A DNA stretch of 64,000 nt from Xenophilus azovorans DSM 13620 (GCF_000745855.1 NZ_JQKD01000003.1:265047-329046), one strand, 5' to 3'. Positions 10,869 to 20,195 are shown, counted from the first letter of the stretch. Notes: a model not told the origin generated them from the letters alone. Made by a program: numbers and translations.

Positions 10869-11861
10869 ATGATGAAGCACCTGCTGCGGCCCCTGCGCGT
10901 CGCGGTCCTCGGCGCCGGCCTGCTGGCGGCAGCCGGCCTGGCCCTTGCGCAGGGCTATCCGGCCAAGCCGGTCACGCTGATGGTCCCGTACCCGGCGGGC
11001 GGCCCCTCCGACGCCATGGCGCGCATCTTCGCGACGCCGCTGGGCAAGGCGCTGGGGCAGACGGTGATCGTGGACAACCTCGGCGGCGTGAGCGGCGCCC
11101 TGGCCGCGCAGAAGGTGCTGGCGGCGCCGGCCGACGGCCACTACATCTTCCAGGGCTCGCCCAACGAAGTGATCCTGGCGCCGCTGGCCAACGCGGCCGT
11201 GAAGCTCAAGGCCGAGGATTTCCGCCTGGTGCACCCGATCACCGACGCGGTGATGGTCTTCCTCACCCGCAAGGATCTGCCGGTCAACAGCGTCGACGAG
11301 CTGATCGCGCTGGCGCGCAAGTCGGGCGACAAGCCGCTGACCTACGGCAGCGTCGGCATCGGCTCGCTCTACCACCTGATCCTGGAAGACGTGCAGCAGC
11401 GCACGGGCACGAAGATGCTGCATGCGCCCTACAAGGGCAATGCGCCGCTGCTGAACGACCTGGCCGGCGGCAGCGTCGATTTCGCGGTGCTGGTCTACAG
11501 CGCGGCGATGGGCGCGATGGCCGAGCAGGGCCGGATCAAGGTGATCGGCCAGCTCGGTGCGCAGCGCTCCGAGTTGCTGAAGAACGTGCCCGCGGTCAGC
11601 GAGGGCAAGGAGTTGAAAGACTTCTCGTACAAGATCTGGGCTGGCTTCATGGTTCCGAAGAACACGCCCGAGGCCGTCGTGCAGCGCCTGCACCAGGCCA
11701 TCGGCACGACGCTCAAGGACCCGGAGGTGCGCGCGCAGCTCGCGGCGCAGACCTCGCTGGCAGCGCCGCCGATGACGCTGGCCGAGTCGGCAGCGTTCTA
11801 CGATGGCGAGATCGCCCGCTACCGCGCGATCGCGAAATCCGTCAACCTGCAGCCGCAATGA
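10869..11861 (+). CDS. Bug-family (TctC-type) periplasmic solute-binding protein
   Basis: A 330-residue exported binding protein of the Bug family, greatly expanded in Burkholderiales. A signal peptide (about residues 1-28, hydrophobic LGAGLLAAAGLALAQG) precedes the mature start YPAKPVTLMVPYPAGGPSD, a family hallmark. These proteins bind small carboxylates, amides or aromatic acids for tripartite TctAB transport or sensing. No TctA/TctB genes are nearby. The ATG at 10869 is preceded by CAGGAGACGAC. The downstream amidohydrolase suggests an N-acyl amino acid or amide ligand, as an inference. Confidence 0.9.
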   Translation: MMKHLLRPLRVAVLGAGLLAAAGLALAQGYPAKPVTLMVPYPAGGPSDAMARIFATPLGKALGQTVIVDNLGGVSGALAAQKVLAAPADGHYIFQGSPNEVILAPLANAAVKLKAEDFRLVHPITDAVMVFLTRKDLPVNSVDELIALARKSGDKPLTYGSVGIGSLYHLILEDVQQRTGTKMLHAPYKGNAPLLNDLAGGSVDFAVLVYSAAMGAMAEQGRIKVIGQLGAQRSELLKNVPAVSEGKELKDFSYKIWAGFMVPKNTPEAVVQRLHQAIGTTLKDPEVRAQLAAQTSLAAPPMTLAESAAFYDGEIARYRAIAKSVNLQPQ

Positions 11862-11871
11862 GGATCCTGCC

Positions 11872-13050
11872 ATGAACCCCCTGCTGGAAGACCTGCGGCG
11901 CGAGGCGGCGCCCTTCGTCGACATCCGCCGCGACATCCACCGCCATCCGGAGCTGGCCTTCGGCGAGCACCGCACCGCGGCGCTGGTGGCCGAGAAGCTG
12001 CGGGCCTGGGGCTACGAGGTGGAGACCGGCCTGGGCGGCACCGGCCTGGTCGGCCGGCTGGTGCGCGGCGGCGGCCGGCGGCGCCTGGGCCTGCGCGCCG
12101 ACATGGACGCTCTGCCGATCGAGGAGGCCACCGGCCTGCCCTACGCGAGCTGCCACCACGGCGTGATGCACGCCTGCGGCCACGACGGCCACACCGCCAT
12201 GCTGCTGGCCGCGGCGCACCACCTGGCCGCGCGCGGGCGCTTCAGCGGCACGCTGCACCTGATCTTCCAGCCGGCCGAGGAAGGCGGCGGCGGCGCCGTG
12301 CGCATGATCGACGACGGCCTGTTCGACAAGTACCCCTGCGACGCCGTGTTCGCCATGCACAACATGCCCGGACTGGCGCAAGGCCGCTTCGCGCTGCGCG
12401 ACGGCCCGACCATGGCCTCGTCGGACTACGCGACGGTGACGGTCGCCGGCATCGGCGGCCACGGCGCGATACCGCACCGCGCCGCCGACCCGGTGGTGGC
12501 GGCCGCCAGCATCGTGATGGCGCTGCAGACGGTGGTGTCGCGCAACGTCGATCCGCTGCACACGGCGGTGGTGACGGTGGGCGCCCTGCATGCCGGCCAG
12601 GCCAACAACGTGATCCCGGCCGCCGCCACGCTGGAGATCAGCGTGCGCGCGCTCGACCGCGAGGTGCGCGCGCTGCTGGAGCAGCGCATCAAGGCCATCG
12701 TCGCCGCGCAGGCCGAGAGCTTCGGCTGCAGCGCGCAGGTCGACTGGCGCAAGGGCTACGCGGTGCTGGTCAACACGCCGGAGGAAACCGACTTCGCGCG
12801 CCAGGTGGCGCTCGACCTGGTGGGCGCCGAGCGCGTCACGCTGCAGGCGCCGCCGCTCACCGGCAGCGAGGACTTCGCCTTCATGCTGGAGAAGGTGCCC
12901 GGCAGCTACCTGCTGATCGGCAACGGTGACGGCGACAGCGCGGGTGCCTGCATGGTGCACAACCCGGGCTACGACTTCAACGACGACAACGTCGCGCTGG
13001 GCGCCGCCTACTGGGTGCTGCTGGCGGAGCGCTTCCTGGCGGCGGCCTGA
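11872..13050 (+). CDS. M20-family amidohydrolase (hippurate hydrolase/AbgA type)
   Basis: A 392-residue metal-dependent hydrolase. Early metal-site motifs are visible: RRDIHRHPELAFGEHRT near residue 20, MHACGHDGHTAML near 100 (Cys and His ligands) and the EEGGGGA glutamate segment near 140. Near 345 the ligand segment TGSEDFAFMLE appears. The family removes acyl groups from N-acyl amino acids such as hippurate. It follows the Bug gene by 10 bases, likely in one operon under the divergent LysR regulator. Confidence 0.9.
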   Translation: MNPLLEDLRREAAPFVDIRRDIHRHPELAFGEHRTAALVAEKLRAWGYEVETGLGGTGLVGRLVRGGGRRRLGLRADMDALPIEEATGLPYASCHHGVMHACGHDGHTAMLLAAAHHLAARGRFSGTLHLIFQPAEEGGGGAVRMIDDGLFDKYPCDAVFAMHNMPGLAQGRFALRDGPTMASSDYATVTVAGIGGHGAIPHRAADPVVAAASIVMALQTVVSRNVDPLHTAVVTVGALHAGQANNVIPAAATLEISVRALDREVRALLEQRIKAIVAAQAESFGCSAQVDWRKGYAVLVNTPEETDFARQVALDLVGAERVTLQAPPLTGSEDFAFMLEKVPGSYLLIGNGDGDSAGACMVHNPGYDFNDDNVALGAAYWVLLAERFLAAA

Positions 13051-13125
13051 GCGCCGCCCGGCCGCCCGAAGGCGCTCGCACCGCAGCGCGTCAGCGCGAA
13101 GGCTTCCAATGAGCGCCGCCGGCGC

Positions 13126-13809
13126 TCACTGCCCGGACGCCGCCTGCGGCGTCTGGAGGAAGTCGAACACCTCCGCCAGGCGCTTCTGGTCGGGCATGAC
13201 GTAGATGATGCCGACGCGGTCGCTCAGGTTGGGCTTGACCCACGCGTCGTAGAAGTCGGCCGGCACGTTGATGCAGCCGTAGGAGATGCGGTTGTCCTCG
13301 CTGGTGTCCGAGGCCAGGCGCTCCAGGCGGCGCTCGGCCTTCACCAGCGGCCGCACGCGGTGCATCGACACGGCGACGCTGTAGTCCACCCACACGATGT
13401 CCTCGCGCTTGGCGTTGCGCCCCGGCTCGCCGACGAAGCGGCCGGCCGGCGTGGTGCGCTCGTGCGGCTTGATGAGGCGCATCGGCCGCTCGCCGATGCC
13501 CGGCACCGAATCGTCGCCCTTGGCCAGCCCGAGCAGCACGGGCGAGGTGCCCAGCAAGCGGCCCTGTTCGTCGAACACCGACACCGCCGCATGCGGCTTG
13601 TCGACGACGGCGAAGGCCTTGCCCTCGTTGTTGCGGGCGCGGATGACGCGAGCCGCCAGGTCCAGCGCCTCGGGGGAGGCCTGCACCGTCGCGGCGCGCA
13701 GTTCGGGCGGCACGGGTTTGCCGGCCGTGCTGCGTGCATGCGCCAGCGGCGCGAAGGCCAGGCTGCATGCGAGCAGCACGGGCGCGGTGGCGGAAAGCAG
13801 TGGGTGCAT
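13126..13809 (-). CDS. Exported L,D-transpeptidase (YkuD family)
   Basis: A 227-residue protein with an N-terminal signal peptide (MHPLLSATAPVLLACSLAF, cleavage near ALAHA). The YkuD catalytic segment is RISYGCINVP with Cys179; an upstream conserved block reads PMRLIKPHERTTPAGRFVGE. Such enzymes cross-link peptidoglycan or attach proteins to it in the periplasm. The frame is open further upstream, but the ATG at 13809 gives a clean signal peptide. It stands convergent to the M20 gene with hairpin-forming sequence between. Confidence 0.88.
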   Translation of the reverse strand: MHPLLSATAPVLLACSLAFAPLAHARSTAGKPVPPELRAATVQASPEALDLAARVIRARNNEGKAFAVVDKPHAAVSVFDEQGRLLGTSPVLLGLAKGDDSVPGIGERPMRLIKPHERTTPAGRFVGEPGRNAKREDIVWVDYSVAVSMHRVRPLVKAERRLERLASDTSEDNRISYGCINVPADFYDAWVKPNLSDRVGIIYVMPDQKRLAEVFDFLQTPQAASGQ

Positions 13810-13927
13810 GGCCGGCGGCGTGCGGTGTGGACGAACGGACGGGGGCGGAAAAAAGAGCCGGGGCGACCCGGCTCTCCAGTGTCTCACAGCCCCTCTTCGA
13901 GGGGATGCGATGGTCGGCCGAAGGCCG

Positions 13928-14257
13928 TCAGTTGCGGTCGGAACGCGGCGGCCTCGGCGGCGGGGGCGGCGGAGGCGGCGGCGGTGGTGGCGGGGGTGCC
14001 ACGACCGGCGGCGGGGGCGGCGGCGGCGGTGGCGGGGCCACGACCACGGGCGGCGCGGGCTGCCAGGGCTCGCGGGCCGAGATGCCCGTCTCGCCCATCG
14101 GCGTGGAGCCGTAGGGCGACATGAGCTGCTGGCCGGCCGCGAGGGCCGGGTTGGCGGGCAGCAGCGTCGGCTCGACGCCCTGGGCGAAGGCCGTGCCGCC
14201 CACGCCGAGCGCGATGGCGGCCGCTACAAAAAGCTTCCTCTTCCTGATGGATGTCAT
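13928..14257 (-). CDS. Small exported proline-rich protein
   Basis: A 109-residue protein with a basic start and hydrophobic core (IRKRKLFVAAAIALGVGG, cleavage after AFAQ), so it is probably exported. The middle (EPTLLPANPALAAGQQLMSP) is ordinary. The last 45 residues are two runs of 10 and 14 prolines separated by VVAPP, ending in RPPRSDRN. No domain is recognisable. A proline-rich rod of this size could span the cell wall or act as a linker. The opposite strand's poly-glycine frame is its shadow. Confidence 0.7.
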   Translation of the reverse strand: MTSIRKRKLFVAAAIALGVGGTAFAQGVEPTLLPANPALAAGQQLMSPYGSTPMGETGISAREPWQPAPPVVVAPPPPPPPPPPVVAPPPPPPPPPPPPPPRPPRSDRN

Positions 14258-14438
14258 TGGCGCATCTCCAGATCACCACTCCGAAGTGTTGGTGCGCTGG
14301 CAGTTGTGCCAGCAGCGCCCTGCCGCATCCGGTAGGACGACGCCGGTTCTGACTGTCGTAAGAGGATGAACGGTGCGTGAATGAGGCATTTTTCACGCAC
14401 TTCTTGCGCGGGCGCCGCGCCGGGCTGTCGGCGTGCGC

Positions 14439-15707
14439 CTACGCCAGCACCGTCCCGCTGGCCTCGCCGAAGCCGATGCGCACCGCGCCCGCGCGCTCGC
14501 ACCAGCCGCGCAGCACCAGCGTATCGCCGTCCTGCAGGAAGGTGCGCTGCTCTCCGCCCGGCAGCGTGATGGGCTGCTTGCCGCCCAGCGTCAGTTCCAT
14601 CAGCGAGCCGGCCGCGTCGGGCGTGGGGCCCGACAGCGTGCCCGAGCCCAGCAGGTCGCCCGGCTGCAGGTTGCAGCCGTTGACGGTGTGGTGCGCCAGG
14701 AGCTGCGCGGCGGTCCAGTAGGCGGCTTCCTTCACCAGCCCGTGCGTGAGGCGCGCGGGCGCCTCGCCCTGCTCGCGCATCTTCGCGGTCTGGACCAGCA
14801 CCTCCAGCGTGATGTCGAGCTGGCCGCCTTCGCGGTTGGCGGCGCCGTCGAGGTACGGCAGCGGCTGCGGGTCGCCCGCGGGCCGGGTGAAGGGCGCGCG
14901 GAAGGGCGCCAGCGCCTCCATCGTCACGATCCACGGCGAGACGGTGGAGGCGAAGTTCTTCGCCAGGAAGGGGCCCAGCGGCTGGTATTCCCAGGCCTGC
15001 AGGTCGCGCGCCGACCAGTCGTTGAACAGGCCCACGCCGAACAGGTGCGCTTCCGCGTCGTCGATGCCGACGGGCTGCCCCAGCGCGTTGCCCTGGCCGA
15101 CGTAGAAGCCCAGTTCCAGCTCGTAATCCAGCCGCTTGCAGGGGCCGAAGCTCGGCTCGGCCGCATCGGGCGCCTTGGTCTGGCCCTGCGGGCGCTTGAA
15201 GGGCGTGCCGCTGACGACGATGGAGCTGGCGCGGCCGTGGTAGCCGATGGGCACCCACTTGTAGTTGGGCATCAGCGGCTGGTCGGGACGGAACAGCTTG
15301 CCGATGGTGGTGGCGTGGTGGATGCCGGTGTAGAAGTCGGTGTAGTCGCCGACGCGGCAGGGCACGGTGTACTCGCAGTCGGCCTGCGGCACCAGCGCCT
15401 GGGCCCACGCGGCCTGCTGCGTGCTGCCGGCGGCCAGGCCGTCGGAGAGCTTCGCGCGCAGCGCTCGGCGCCCGGCCGGCGCGGCGGCCATCAGCGCGTT
15501 CATGTCGTCGGTGTCGACGAGGCCCGCGGCGCGCAGGTCCAGCACCTGGTCGCCGATGGCCACGCCGATGCGGAAGGCCTCGCCGCTGCCCTTGCGGCGG
15601 AAGCGCCCGAAGGGCAGGTTCTGGATGGGGAAGTCGCTGCCCGCGGCGTTGGCGGACTCGACCCAGCTCGTGCGCTTGGGGTCGTGGGTGGCGTCGATGT
15701 CGTACAT
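14439..15707 (-). CDS. fahA: Fumarylacetoacetase
   Basis: A 422-residue enzyme hydrolysing fumarylacetoacetate to fumarate and acetoacetate, the last step of the homogentisate pathway. Metal-site segments of the family are present: DYTDFYTGIHHA near residue 130, DYELELGFYVG near 200 and FNDWSARDLQ near 235. It starts 14 bases after the hmgA stop on the same strand, so both are co-transcribed. Maleylacetoacetate isomerase, the intermediate step, is not in the window. Confidence 0.95.
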   Translation of the reverse strand: MYDIDATHDPKRTSWVESANAAGSDFPIQNLPFGRFRRKGSGEAFRIGVAIGDQVLDLRAAGLVDTDDMNALMAAAPAGRRALRAKLSDGLAAGSTQQAAWAQALVPQADCEYTVPCRVGDYTDFYTGIHHATTIGKLFRPDQPLMPNYKWVPIGYHGRASSIVVSGTPFKRPQGQTKAPDAAEPSFGPCKRLDYELELGFYVGQGNALGQPVGIDDAEAHLFGVGLFNDWSARDLQAWEYQPLGPFLAKNFASTVSPWIVTMEALAPFRAPFTRPAGDPQPLPYLDGAANREGGQLDITLEVLVQTAKMREQGEAPARLTHGLVKEAAYWTAAQLLAHHTVNGCNLQPGDLLGSGTLSGPTPDAAGSLMELTLGGKQPITLPGGEQRTFLQDGDTLVLRGWCERAGAVRIGFGEASGTVLA

Positions 15708-15721
15708 GGTGAGTCTTTCGT

Positions 15722-17029
15722 TCAGGGCTTGCTGAACTGGTCCTTGAGGCCGGCCCAGCAGTCGGCGTAGCCGGTGTCCAGCGGCGCGGTGTTGAGCGCG
15801 AAGGCGGTGGGGATGAAACGGTAGCGGCTCTCGAACATGAAGGCCAGCGTGTTGTCCAGCTTCTGCGGCTTCAGGTCGACCGTCGACGCCTTCTCGAAGG
15901 CTTCCTCATCCGGGCCGTGCGGCACCATCGCGTTGTGCAGGCTGGCGCCGCCGGGCTTGAAGCCGCCGGGCTTGGCGTCGTATTCGCCGTACACCAGGCC
16001 CATGAACTCGCTCATCAGGTTGCGGTGGTACCAGGGCGGACGGAAGGTGTCCTCCATCACCAGCCAGCGCGGCGGGAAGATGACGAAGTCGCAATTCGCC
16101 GTGCCGGGCGTGTCGCTGGGCGAGGTGAGCACGGTGAAGATCGACGGGTCCGGGTGGTCGAAGCTGATGGAGCCGATCGTCATGAAGTTGACGGTGTCGT
16201 ACTTCACCGGCGTGAGGTTGCCGTGCCAGGCCACCACGTTGAAGGGCGTGCCCTTGGCCGGCGCGCGCCAGAAGCGGCCGCCGAACTTCTTGACGAGTTC
16301 GTAAGGGGCGTTGCTGTCTTCGTAGGCCGCGACGGGCGCCAGGAAGTCGCGCGCATTGGCCAGGCCGTTGGAGCCGATCGGGCCCAGTTCGGGCAGGCGG
16401 AACTGCGCGCCGTAGTTCTCGCAGACATAGCCGCGCGAAGGACCGTCGGGCACGGCCACCTTGAAGGCCAGCCCGCGCGGCAGCACAGCGATCTCGCCGG
16501 GCTTGACGTCGAGCACGCCCAGCTCGGTGGTGATGACCAGGCGGCCCTGCTGCGGCACCACCAGCAGCTCGCCGTCGGCGTTGACGAAGGCGCGCCGCTC
16601 CATAGACTTGGTCGCAAGGTAGACCAGCGAGCCGACGCCGCACTGCGCGTCGGCATCGCCGTTGGCGGCCAGGGTGCGCATGCCGTCGACGAAGTCGGTC
16701 TCGGCGCCGGGCTCGAAGGGGATCGGATGCCAGCGCATCGGCTCGGGCGCGAGCGCCGTCTCGCGGTCGCCGCCGGTCGTCCACAGCGGCTGCGCGTAGG
16801 GCTGGTAGCGGCCGGCCACCACCGAGGGCTGGCGGCGGTACATCCAGGTGCGGCGGTTCTCGTGGCGCGGCGCGGTGAAGGCGGTGCCGGAGATCAGCTC
16901 CGGGTACAGGTCGAAGGGCGCGCGCTGCGGGCTGTTGCGGCCCTGCGGCAGCGCGCCGGGCACGGCCTCGGTGGCGTGCTCGTTGCCGAAGCCGCTCTGG
17001 TAGCGCAGGGTGTCGGCGGTAGAGGTCAT
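15722..17029 (-). CDS. hmgA: Homogentisate 1,2-dioxygenase
   Basis: A 435-residue iron enzyme that opens the ring of homogentisate to maleylacetoacetate. The N-terminal [17 protein letters not shown] and the iron-site region [12 protein letters not shown] (His and Glu ligands) with the later VPHGPDEE His are all present. Start chosen at the ATG at 17029, giving the usual family N-terminus; the longer open frame runs into the upstream repeat. It sits between an MhaAB-like hydroxylase, which could make homogentisate, and fahA. Confidence 0.96.
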   Translation of the reverse strand: MTSTADTLRYQSGFGNEHATEAVPGALPQGRNSPQRAPFDLYPELISGTAFTAPRHENRRTWMYRRQPSVVAGRYQPYAQPLWTTGGDRETALAPEPMRWHPIPFEPGAETDFVDGMRTLAANGDADAQCGVGSLVYLATKSMERRAFVNADGELLVVPQQGRLVITTELGVLDVKPGEIAVLPRGLAFKVAVPDGPSRGYVCENYGAQFRLPELGPIGSNGLANARDFLAPVAAYEDSNAPYELVKKFGGRFWRAPAKGTPFNVVAWHGNLTPVKYDTVNFMTIGSISFDHPDPSIFTVLTSPSDTPGTANCDFVIFPPRWLVMEDTFRPPWYHRNLMSEFMGLVYGEYDAKPGGFKPGGASLHNAMVPHGPDEEAFEKASTVDLKPQKLDNTLAFMFESRYRFIPTAFALNTAPLDTGYADCWAGLKDQFSKP

Positions 17030-17075
17030 GGTGTGGCTCCTCGATGGAAGGCGATGTATCCGGAAAAGTCCGCTG

Positions 17076-17198
17076 GACCGAAGGCCGCGGAGCAGGCCAT
17101 GCGGGAACACGCGCGGAACCGGCTTCGCCGGGCCGCTGCGTGTGCCCCCTTGAGGGGGTTGGCGGAGCGGAACGAAGTCCGCGAAGACTGGGGGTGTT
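17076..17198 (-). repeat. Intergenic palindromic repeat, copy 2 (after mhaB)
   Basis: Read on the minus strand, it starts right after the mhaB stop codon and ends in GCATGGCCTGCTCCGCGGCC then TTCGG. It closely matches the copy at 39483-39606 over nearly its whole length, including CGCGGACTTCGTTCCGCTCC and a CCCCCT / AGGGGG hairpin. It separates mhaB from hmgA within the operon. Confidence 0.82.
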
Positions 17199-17402
17199 TC
17201 ATTCTTCTCGCGCGGCGGCCAGGGCCTCGCGCAGCACGGGCAGGCTGCCGATGTGGTTGGCCAGCAGCAGGACGAGGCGCGCGTTGAAGGCGTGGCTCTG
17301 CTCGGTCGTGAGGTCCTGGTGCGCGTCGATCAGCGCCTCGTAGAAGTCGTCCGGCGACGGCATGTTCGGCGCGGTGGTCAGGTGATCGGCGGTGGCAGTC
17401 AT
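17199..17402 (-). CDS. mhaB: DUF2783/MhaB-like small coupling protein
   Basis: A 67-residue acidic helical protein. The C-terminal half [16 protein letters not shown] is shared with the protein at 59988 and, in part, with the one at the window's right edge. It lies 13 bases after an MhaA-type flavoprotein. In Pseudomonas putida the 3-hydroxyphenylacetate 6-hydroxylase needs a flavoprotein (MhaA) and a very small coupling protein (MhaB), which this gene matches in size and position. It is thought to couple NADH use to ring hydroxylation. Confidence 0.78.
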   Translation of the reverse strand: MTATADHLTTAPNMPSPDDFYEALIDAHQDLTTEQSHAFNARLVLLLANHIGSLPVLREALAAAREE

Positions 17403-17415
17403 GGCTCGTTCTCCT

Positions 17416-19071
17416 TCATGCCCTGGCCAGGGCGCGGTCGAAGGCCGCGCGCACGGCCTCGGCCGTGGGGGCGCGCCAGCGGGCGCACACGTGCTGGTCG
17501 GGGCGCAGCAGGTAGGTGGTGCCCTCGCGCGCGTCGTAGCGGCGCGCGGCCAGCGCGTGGGCCGCGTCCAGCGGCACGCGCAGCACCTCGATCGGGCGGT
17601 CGGCGCCGGCCAGGGCCTGCGCGCTGCGCCCGGCCGCCTCGCCGCTGCCGAAGACCAGCGCGGCGAAGCGCGTGCCGCCCAGGCCGCGCAGCAGCCAGCC
17701 CTCGGCCACCGGCGCGTCGGCCGCCACCGCGCCCGGCACCATCGCGCCCTCGAAGGCATCGGCGTCGGGCGTGTTCAGCACCGAATCGTGCAGCGTCGCC
17801 GGCACCGACAGCCGGCCGCTGTTGACCAGCCGCCGCGCGAAGTCGTGCCGCCGCGCCAGGTGCAGCACGGCGTCGCGGAAGAGGCGGCTGGCCTCGCTCT
17901 TGGGCGTGATGAAGTCGGTGGAGCGGGTGGAGTGGCGGATGTTCTCGTCCGCCGCCATCTCGCGCTCGCGGGCGTAGCTGTCCAGCAGCGCATCGGGCGC
18001 CTCGTCGCGCAGCACGGCGGCGAGCTTCCAGGCGAGGTTCTCCGCGTCCTGCAGCCCGGAGTTGGCGCCGCGCGCGCCGAAGGGCGAGACGCCGTGCGCC
18101 GAGTCGCCCGCGAACAGCACGCGGCCGTGGCGGAAGCTCGCCATGCGCTGGCAGGCGAAGGTGTAGACGCTGGCCCATTCGAGCGTGAACTCGGTGCCCT
18201 TGAAAGGCGAGGCGTCGAGCATCGCGCGCACGCGCGGGACGATCTTCTCGGGCTTCTTCTCCTCTTCCGGGTCGGCCTGCCAGCCGAGCTGGAAGTCGAT
18301 GCGCCACACGCCGTCGGGCTGCATGTGCAGCAGCACGCTCTGGCCGGGGTGGAAGGCGGGGTCGAACCAGAACCAGCGCTCGGCCGGAAACTGCACGTCC
18401 ATCTTCACGTCGGCGATGAGGAAGCGGTCCTTGAAGACGCGGCCGGTGCTCTCCTGCCCGATGAGCCGGCGCACCGCCGAGCGCGAGCCGTCGCAGGCGG
18501 CGACCCAGTCGGCCCGCAGCCGGTAGGGGCCGTCGGGCGTCTCGATGCTCAGCAGCACGTGGTCGCCCTGCGGCTCCACGCCGGTCACCGTGTTCTTCCA
18601 GCGCAGGTCGATCAGCGGCAGTTGCGCGGCGCGCTCGGCCAGGAAGCCCTCGACGTAGTACTGCTGCAGGTTGACGAAGGCCGGACGCTCGTGGCCCTCT
18701 TCCGGCAGCAGATCGAATTCGTAGACCTGCTCGCCCTGCAGGAACACGCGGCCGAGCTTCCACGACACGCCCTTGGCCGTCATGCGCTCGCCACAGCCCA
18801 GGCGGTCGAAGATCTCCAGCGAGCGCTTGGAAAAGCAGATGGCGCGCGAGCCGGTCGAGAGGCGGTGGTCGTTGTCCAGCAGCACCACCGGCACCTGCTG
18901 CTGCGCCAGGTCGATGGCCAGGGCCAGCCCGATGGGGCCGGCGCCGACCACCACGACCGGGTGGCGCACCGGCGCGGCGGCCCGCTGGTCGGCGTGCAGT
19001 GCGTAGTCGAAGACCACCTGCTGGTAGTCGATCTGCGGCGCGCCGGCCGACGCGAGGTCGTTCAGCTTCAT
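17416..19071 (-). CDS. mhaA: FAD-dependent aromatic hydroxylase, MhaA-like (probable 3-hydroxyphenylacetate 6-hydroxylase)
   Basis: A 551-residue flavoprotein of the p-hydroxybenzoate hydroxylase fold. The FAD dinucleotide motif is GAGPIG at 43-48; the FAD/NAD(P)H segment CDGSRSAVRRL is near residue 190 and the second FAD motif is FAGDSAHGVSPFGARG with Asp323. The C-terminal 150 residues form the usual thioredoxin-like tail. Next to hmgA and fahA, the simplest role is forming homogentisate from 3-hydroxyphenylacetate. The ATG at 19071 is chosen because the family N-terminus starts there. MhpA-type activity cannot be excluded. Confidence 0.85.
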   Translation of the reverse strand: MKLNDLASAGAPQIDYQQVVFDYALHADQRAAAPVRHPVVVVGAGPIGLALAIDLAQQQVPVVLLDNDHRLSTGSRAICFSKRSLEIFDRLGCGERMTAKGVSWKLGRVFLQGEQVYEFDLLPEEGHERPAFVNLQQYYVEGFLAERAAQLPLIDLRWKNTVTGVEPQGDHVLLSIETPDGPYRLRADWVAACDGSRSAVRRLIGQESTGRVFKDRFLIADVKMDVQFPAERWFWFDPAFHPGQSVLLHMQPDGVWRIDFQLGWQADPEEEKKPEKIVPRVRAMLDASPFKGTEFTLEWASVYTFACQRMASFRHGRVLFAGDSAHGVSPFGARGANSGLQDAENLAWKLAAVLRDEAPDALLDSYAREREMAADENIRHSTRSTDFITPKSEASRLFRDAVLHLARRHDFARRLVNSGRLSVPATLHDSVLNTPDADAFEGAMVPGAVAADAPVAEGWLLRGLGGTRFAALVFGSGEAAGRSAQALAGADRPIEVLRVPLDAAHALAARRYDAREGTTYLLRPDQHVCARWRAPTAEAVRAAFDRALARA

Positions 19072-19106
19072 CTGTCGTCTCCGTCGTTCTGCGGGGGCTG
19101 CTTTTC

Positions 19107-20072
19107 TTATTGCCCTTCCAGCGTCTTCCACATCTCGATGTCGCGCTCGGCCGTCCACACGCGCGGGTCGGCGTATTGCGTGGCCTCGTCGTAGCAGCGC
19201 GTCACGTCGAAGGGCATGCAGTGGTCGAAGATGACCCAGTGGCCGTACCTGGGCTTGAGCTTCGCGTAGGTCTCCCGGTAGACCGTGTTCAGGTCCTTGC
19301 CGGCGCGGGCGCCCTCGCTCACGCTGGCCCACACGTCGGCGATGAAGTCGCGCGTGCCGGCCAGGCCGCGGGCCACGTCTTCCGGCGTGGTGAGCGCGGC
19401 GCCGCGGCCAGGCACCAGCGCCTTCGGCTGCAGCGCGGCGATGTTGTCCAGCGTCTTCGGCCAGTCCTGGAAGTAGGCGTCGCCGGCGTAGGGCGTGGCG
19501 TCGAACTCCACCAGGTCGCCCGAGAGCAGCGTCTTCTCGCCGGGCAGCCAGACGACCGTGTCGCCCTTGGTGTGGCCGCGGCCGAGCTGCAGCAGTTGCA
19601 CCTCCAGCTTGCCCAGCCAGACGGTCATCTTGCCGGTGAAGGTCATGGTCGGCCAGGTCATGCCCGGCGGCACGGTCTCGACGCCGGCGAACAGGCGCGG
19701 GAAGCGGCCGATCTCGCTGGCCTTGTCCTGCTCGCCCCGCTCGACGATCAAGTCGTAGGTGTCCTGGCTGGCGAGGATCTGCTGCGCGCCATAGGCGCTG
19801 GCGCCCAGCACGCGCACCGCGTGGTAGTGCGTGAGCACCACGTACTTGATGGGCTTGTCCGTCACTTCGCGGATGCGGCGGATCACGTCGGCCGCCATCG
19901 CCGGCGTGGCCTGGGTGTCGGCCACCAGCACGGCGTCGTCGCCGATCACGATGCCGGTGTTCGGGTCGCCCTCGGCCGTGTAGGCCCAGGCGTGTTCGGA
20001 GATCTGGCTGAAGCTGACCTTCTTCTCTTCGAGGTCGGCCTGGCTGGCGAAGGCCTTGGCGGGCTGATTCAT
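19107..20072 (-). CDS. MBL-fold protein with altered metal motif (HYHAVRV)
   Basis: A 321-residue metallo-beta-lactamase-fold protein, first gene of the homogentisate operon. The usual HxHxDH is THYHAVRV at residues 81-88: His82 and His84 remain, while the Asp and final His are Val86 and Arg87. A later RGHTKGD His and SGDLV Asp remain, and the C-terminal FDH is present. A single-metal enzyme is plausible. A paralog with the same substitution lies at 60197, also beside an MhaAB-like pair. A role as hydrolase of a pathway lactone or thioester is a guess. Confidence 0.8.
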   Translation of the reverse strand: MNQPAKAFASQADLEEKKVSFSQISEHAWAYTAEGDPNTGIVIGDDAVLVADTQATPAMAADVIRRIREVTDKPIKYVVLTHYHAVRVLGASAYGAQQILASQDTYDLIVERGEQDKASEIGRFPRLFAGVETVPPGMTWPTMTFTGKMTVWLGKLEVQLLQLGRGHTKGDTVVWLPGEKTLLSGDLVEFDATPYAGDAYFQDWPKTLDNIAALQPKALVPGRGAALTTPEDVARGLAGTRDFIADVWASVSEGARAGKDLNTVYRETYAKLKPRYGHWVIFDHCMPFDVTRCYDEATQYADPRVWTAERDIEMWKTLEGQ

Positions 20073-20092
20073 GGGGCTTGGCTCCTGTGTTT

Positions 20093-20161
20093 GTCTAAAT
20101 TGAATATGTTCGTCTATTGCGAATTTGATGCAAGTCTAGATGCTCAATCAGATAATGTCTA
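20093..20161. promoter_or_regulatory. Four GTCTA direct repeats in the divergent iclR promoter region
   Basis: GTCTA occurs at 20093, 20112, 20134 and 20157, spaced 19-23 bases (about two helical turns), in an AT-rich stretch between the MBL gene and the IclR gene. IclR-type regulators often bind repeated sites in such positions. This is a candidate operator set for both promoters. Confidence 0.5.
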
Positions 20162-20195
20162 ATGTTTTCTCCATGAACAAACGTCGAGGTCGGGC

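Noticed and set aside
13734..14114. Poly-glycine frame on the plus strand
   Set aside because: Antisense of the proline-rich exported protein, which has a signal peptide and a start site.
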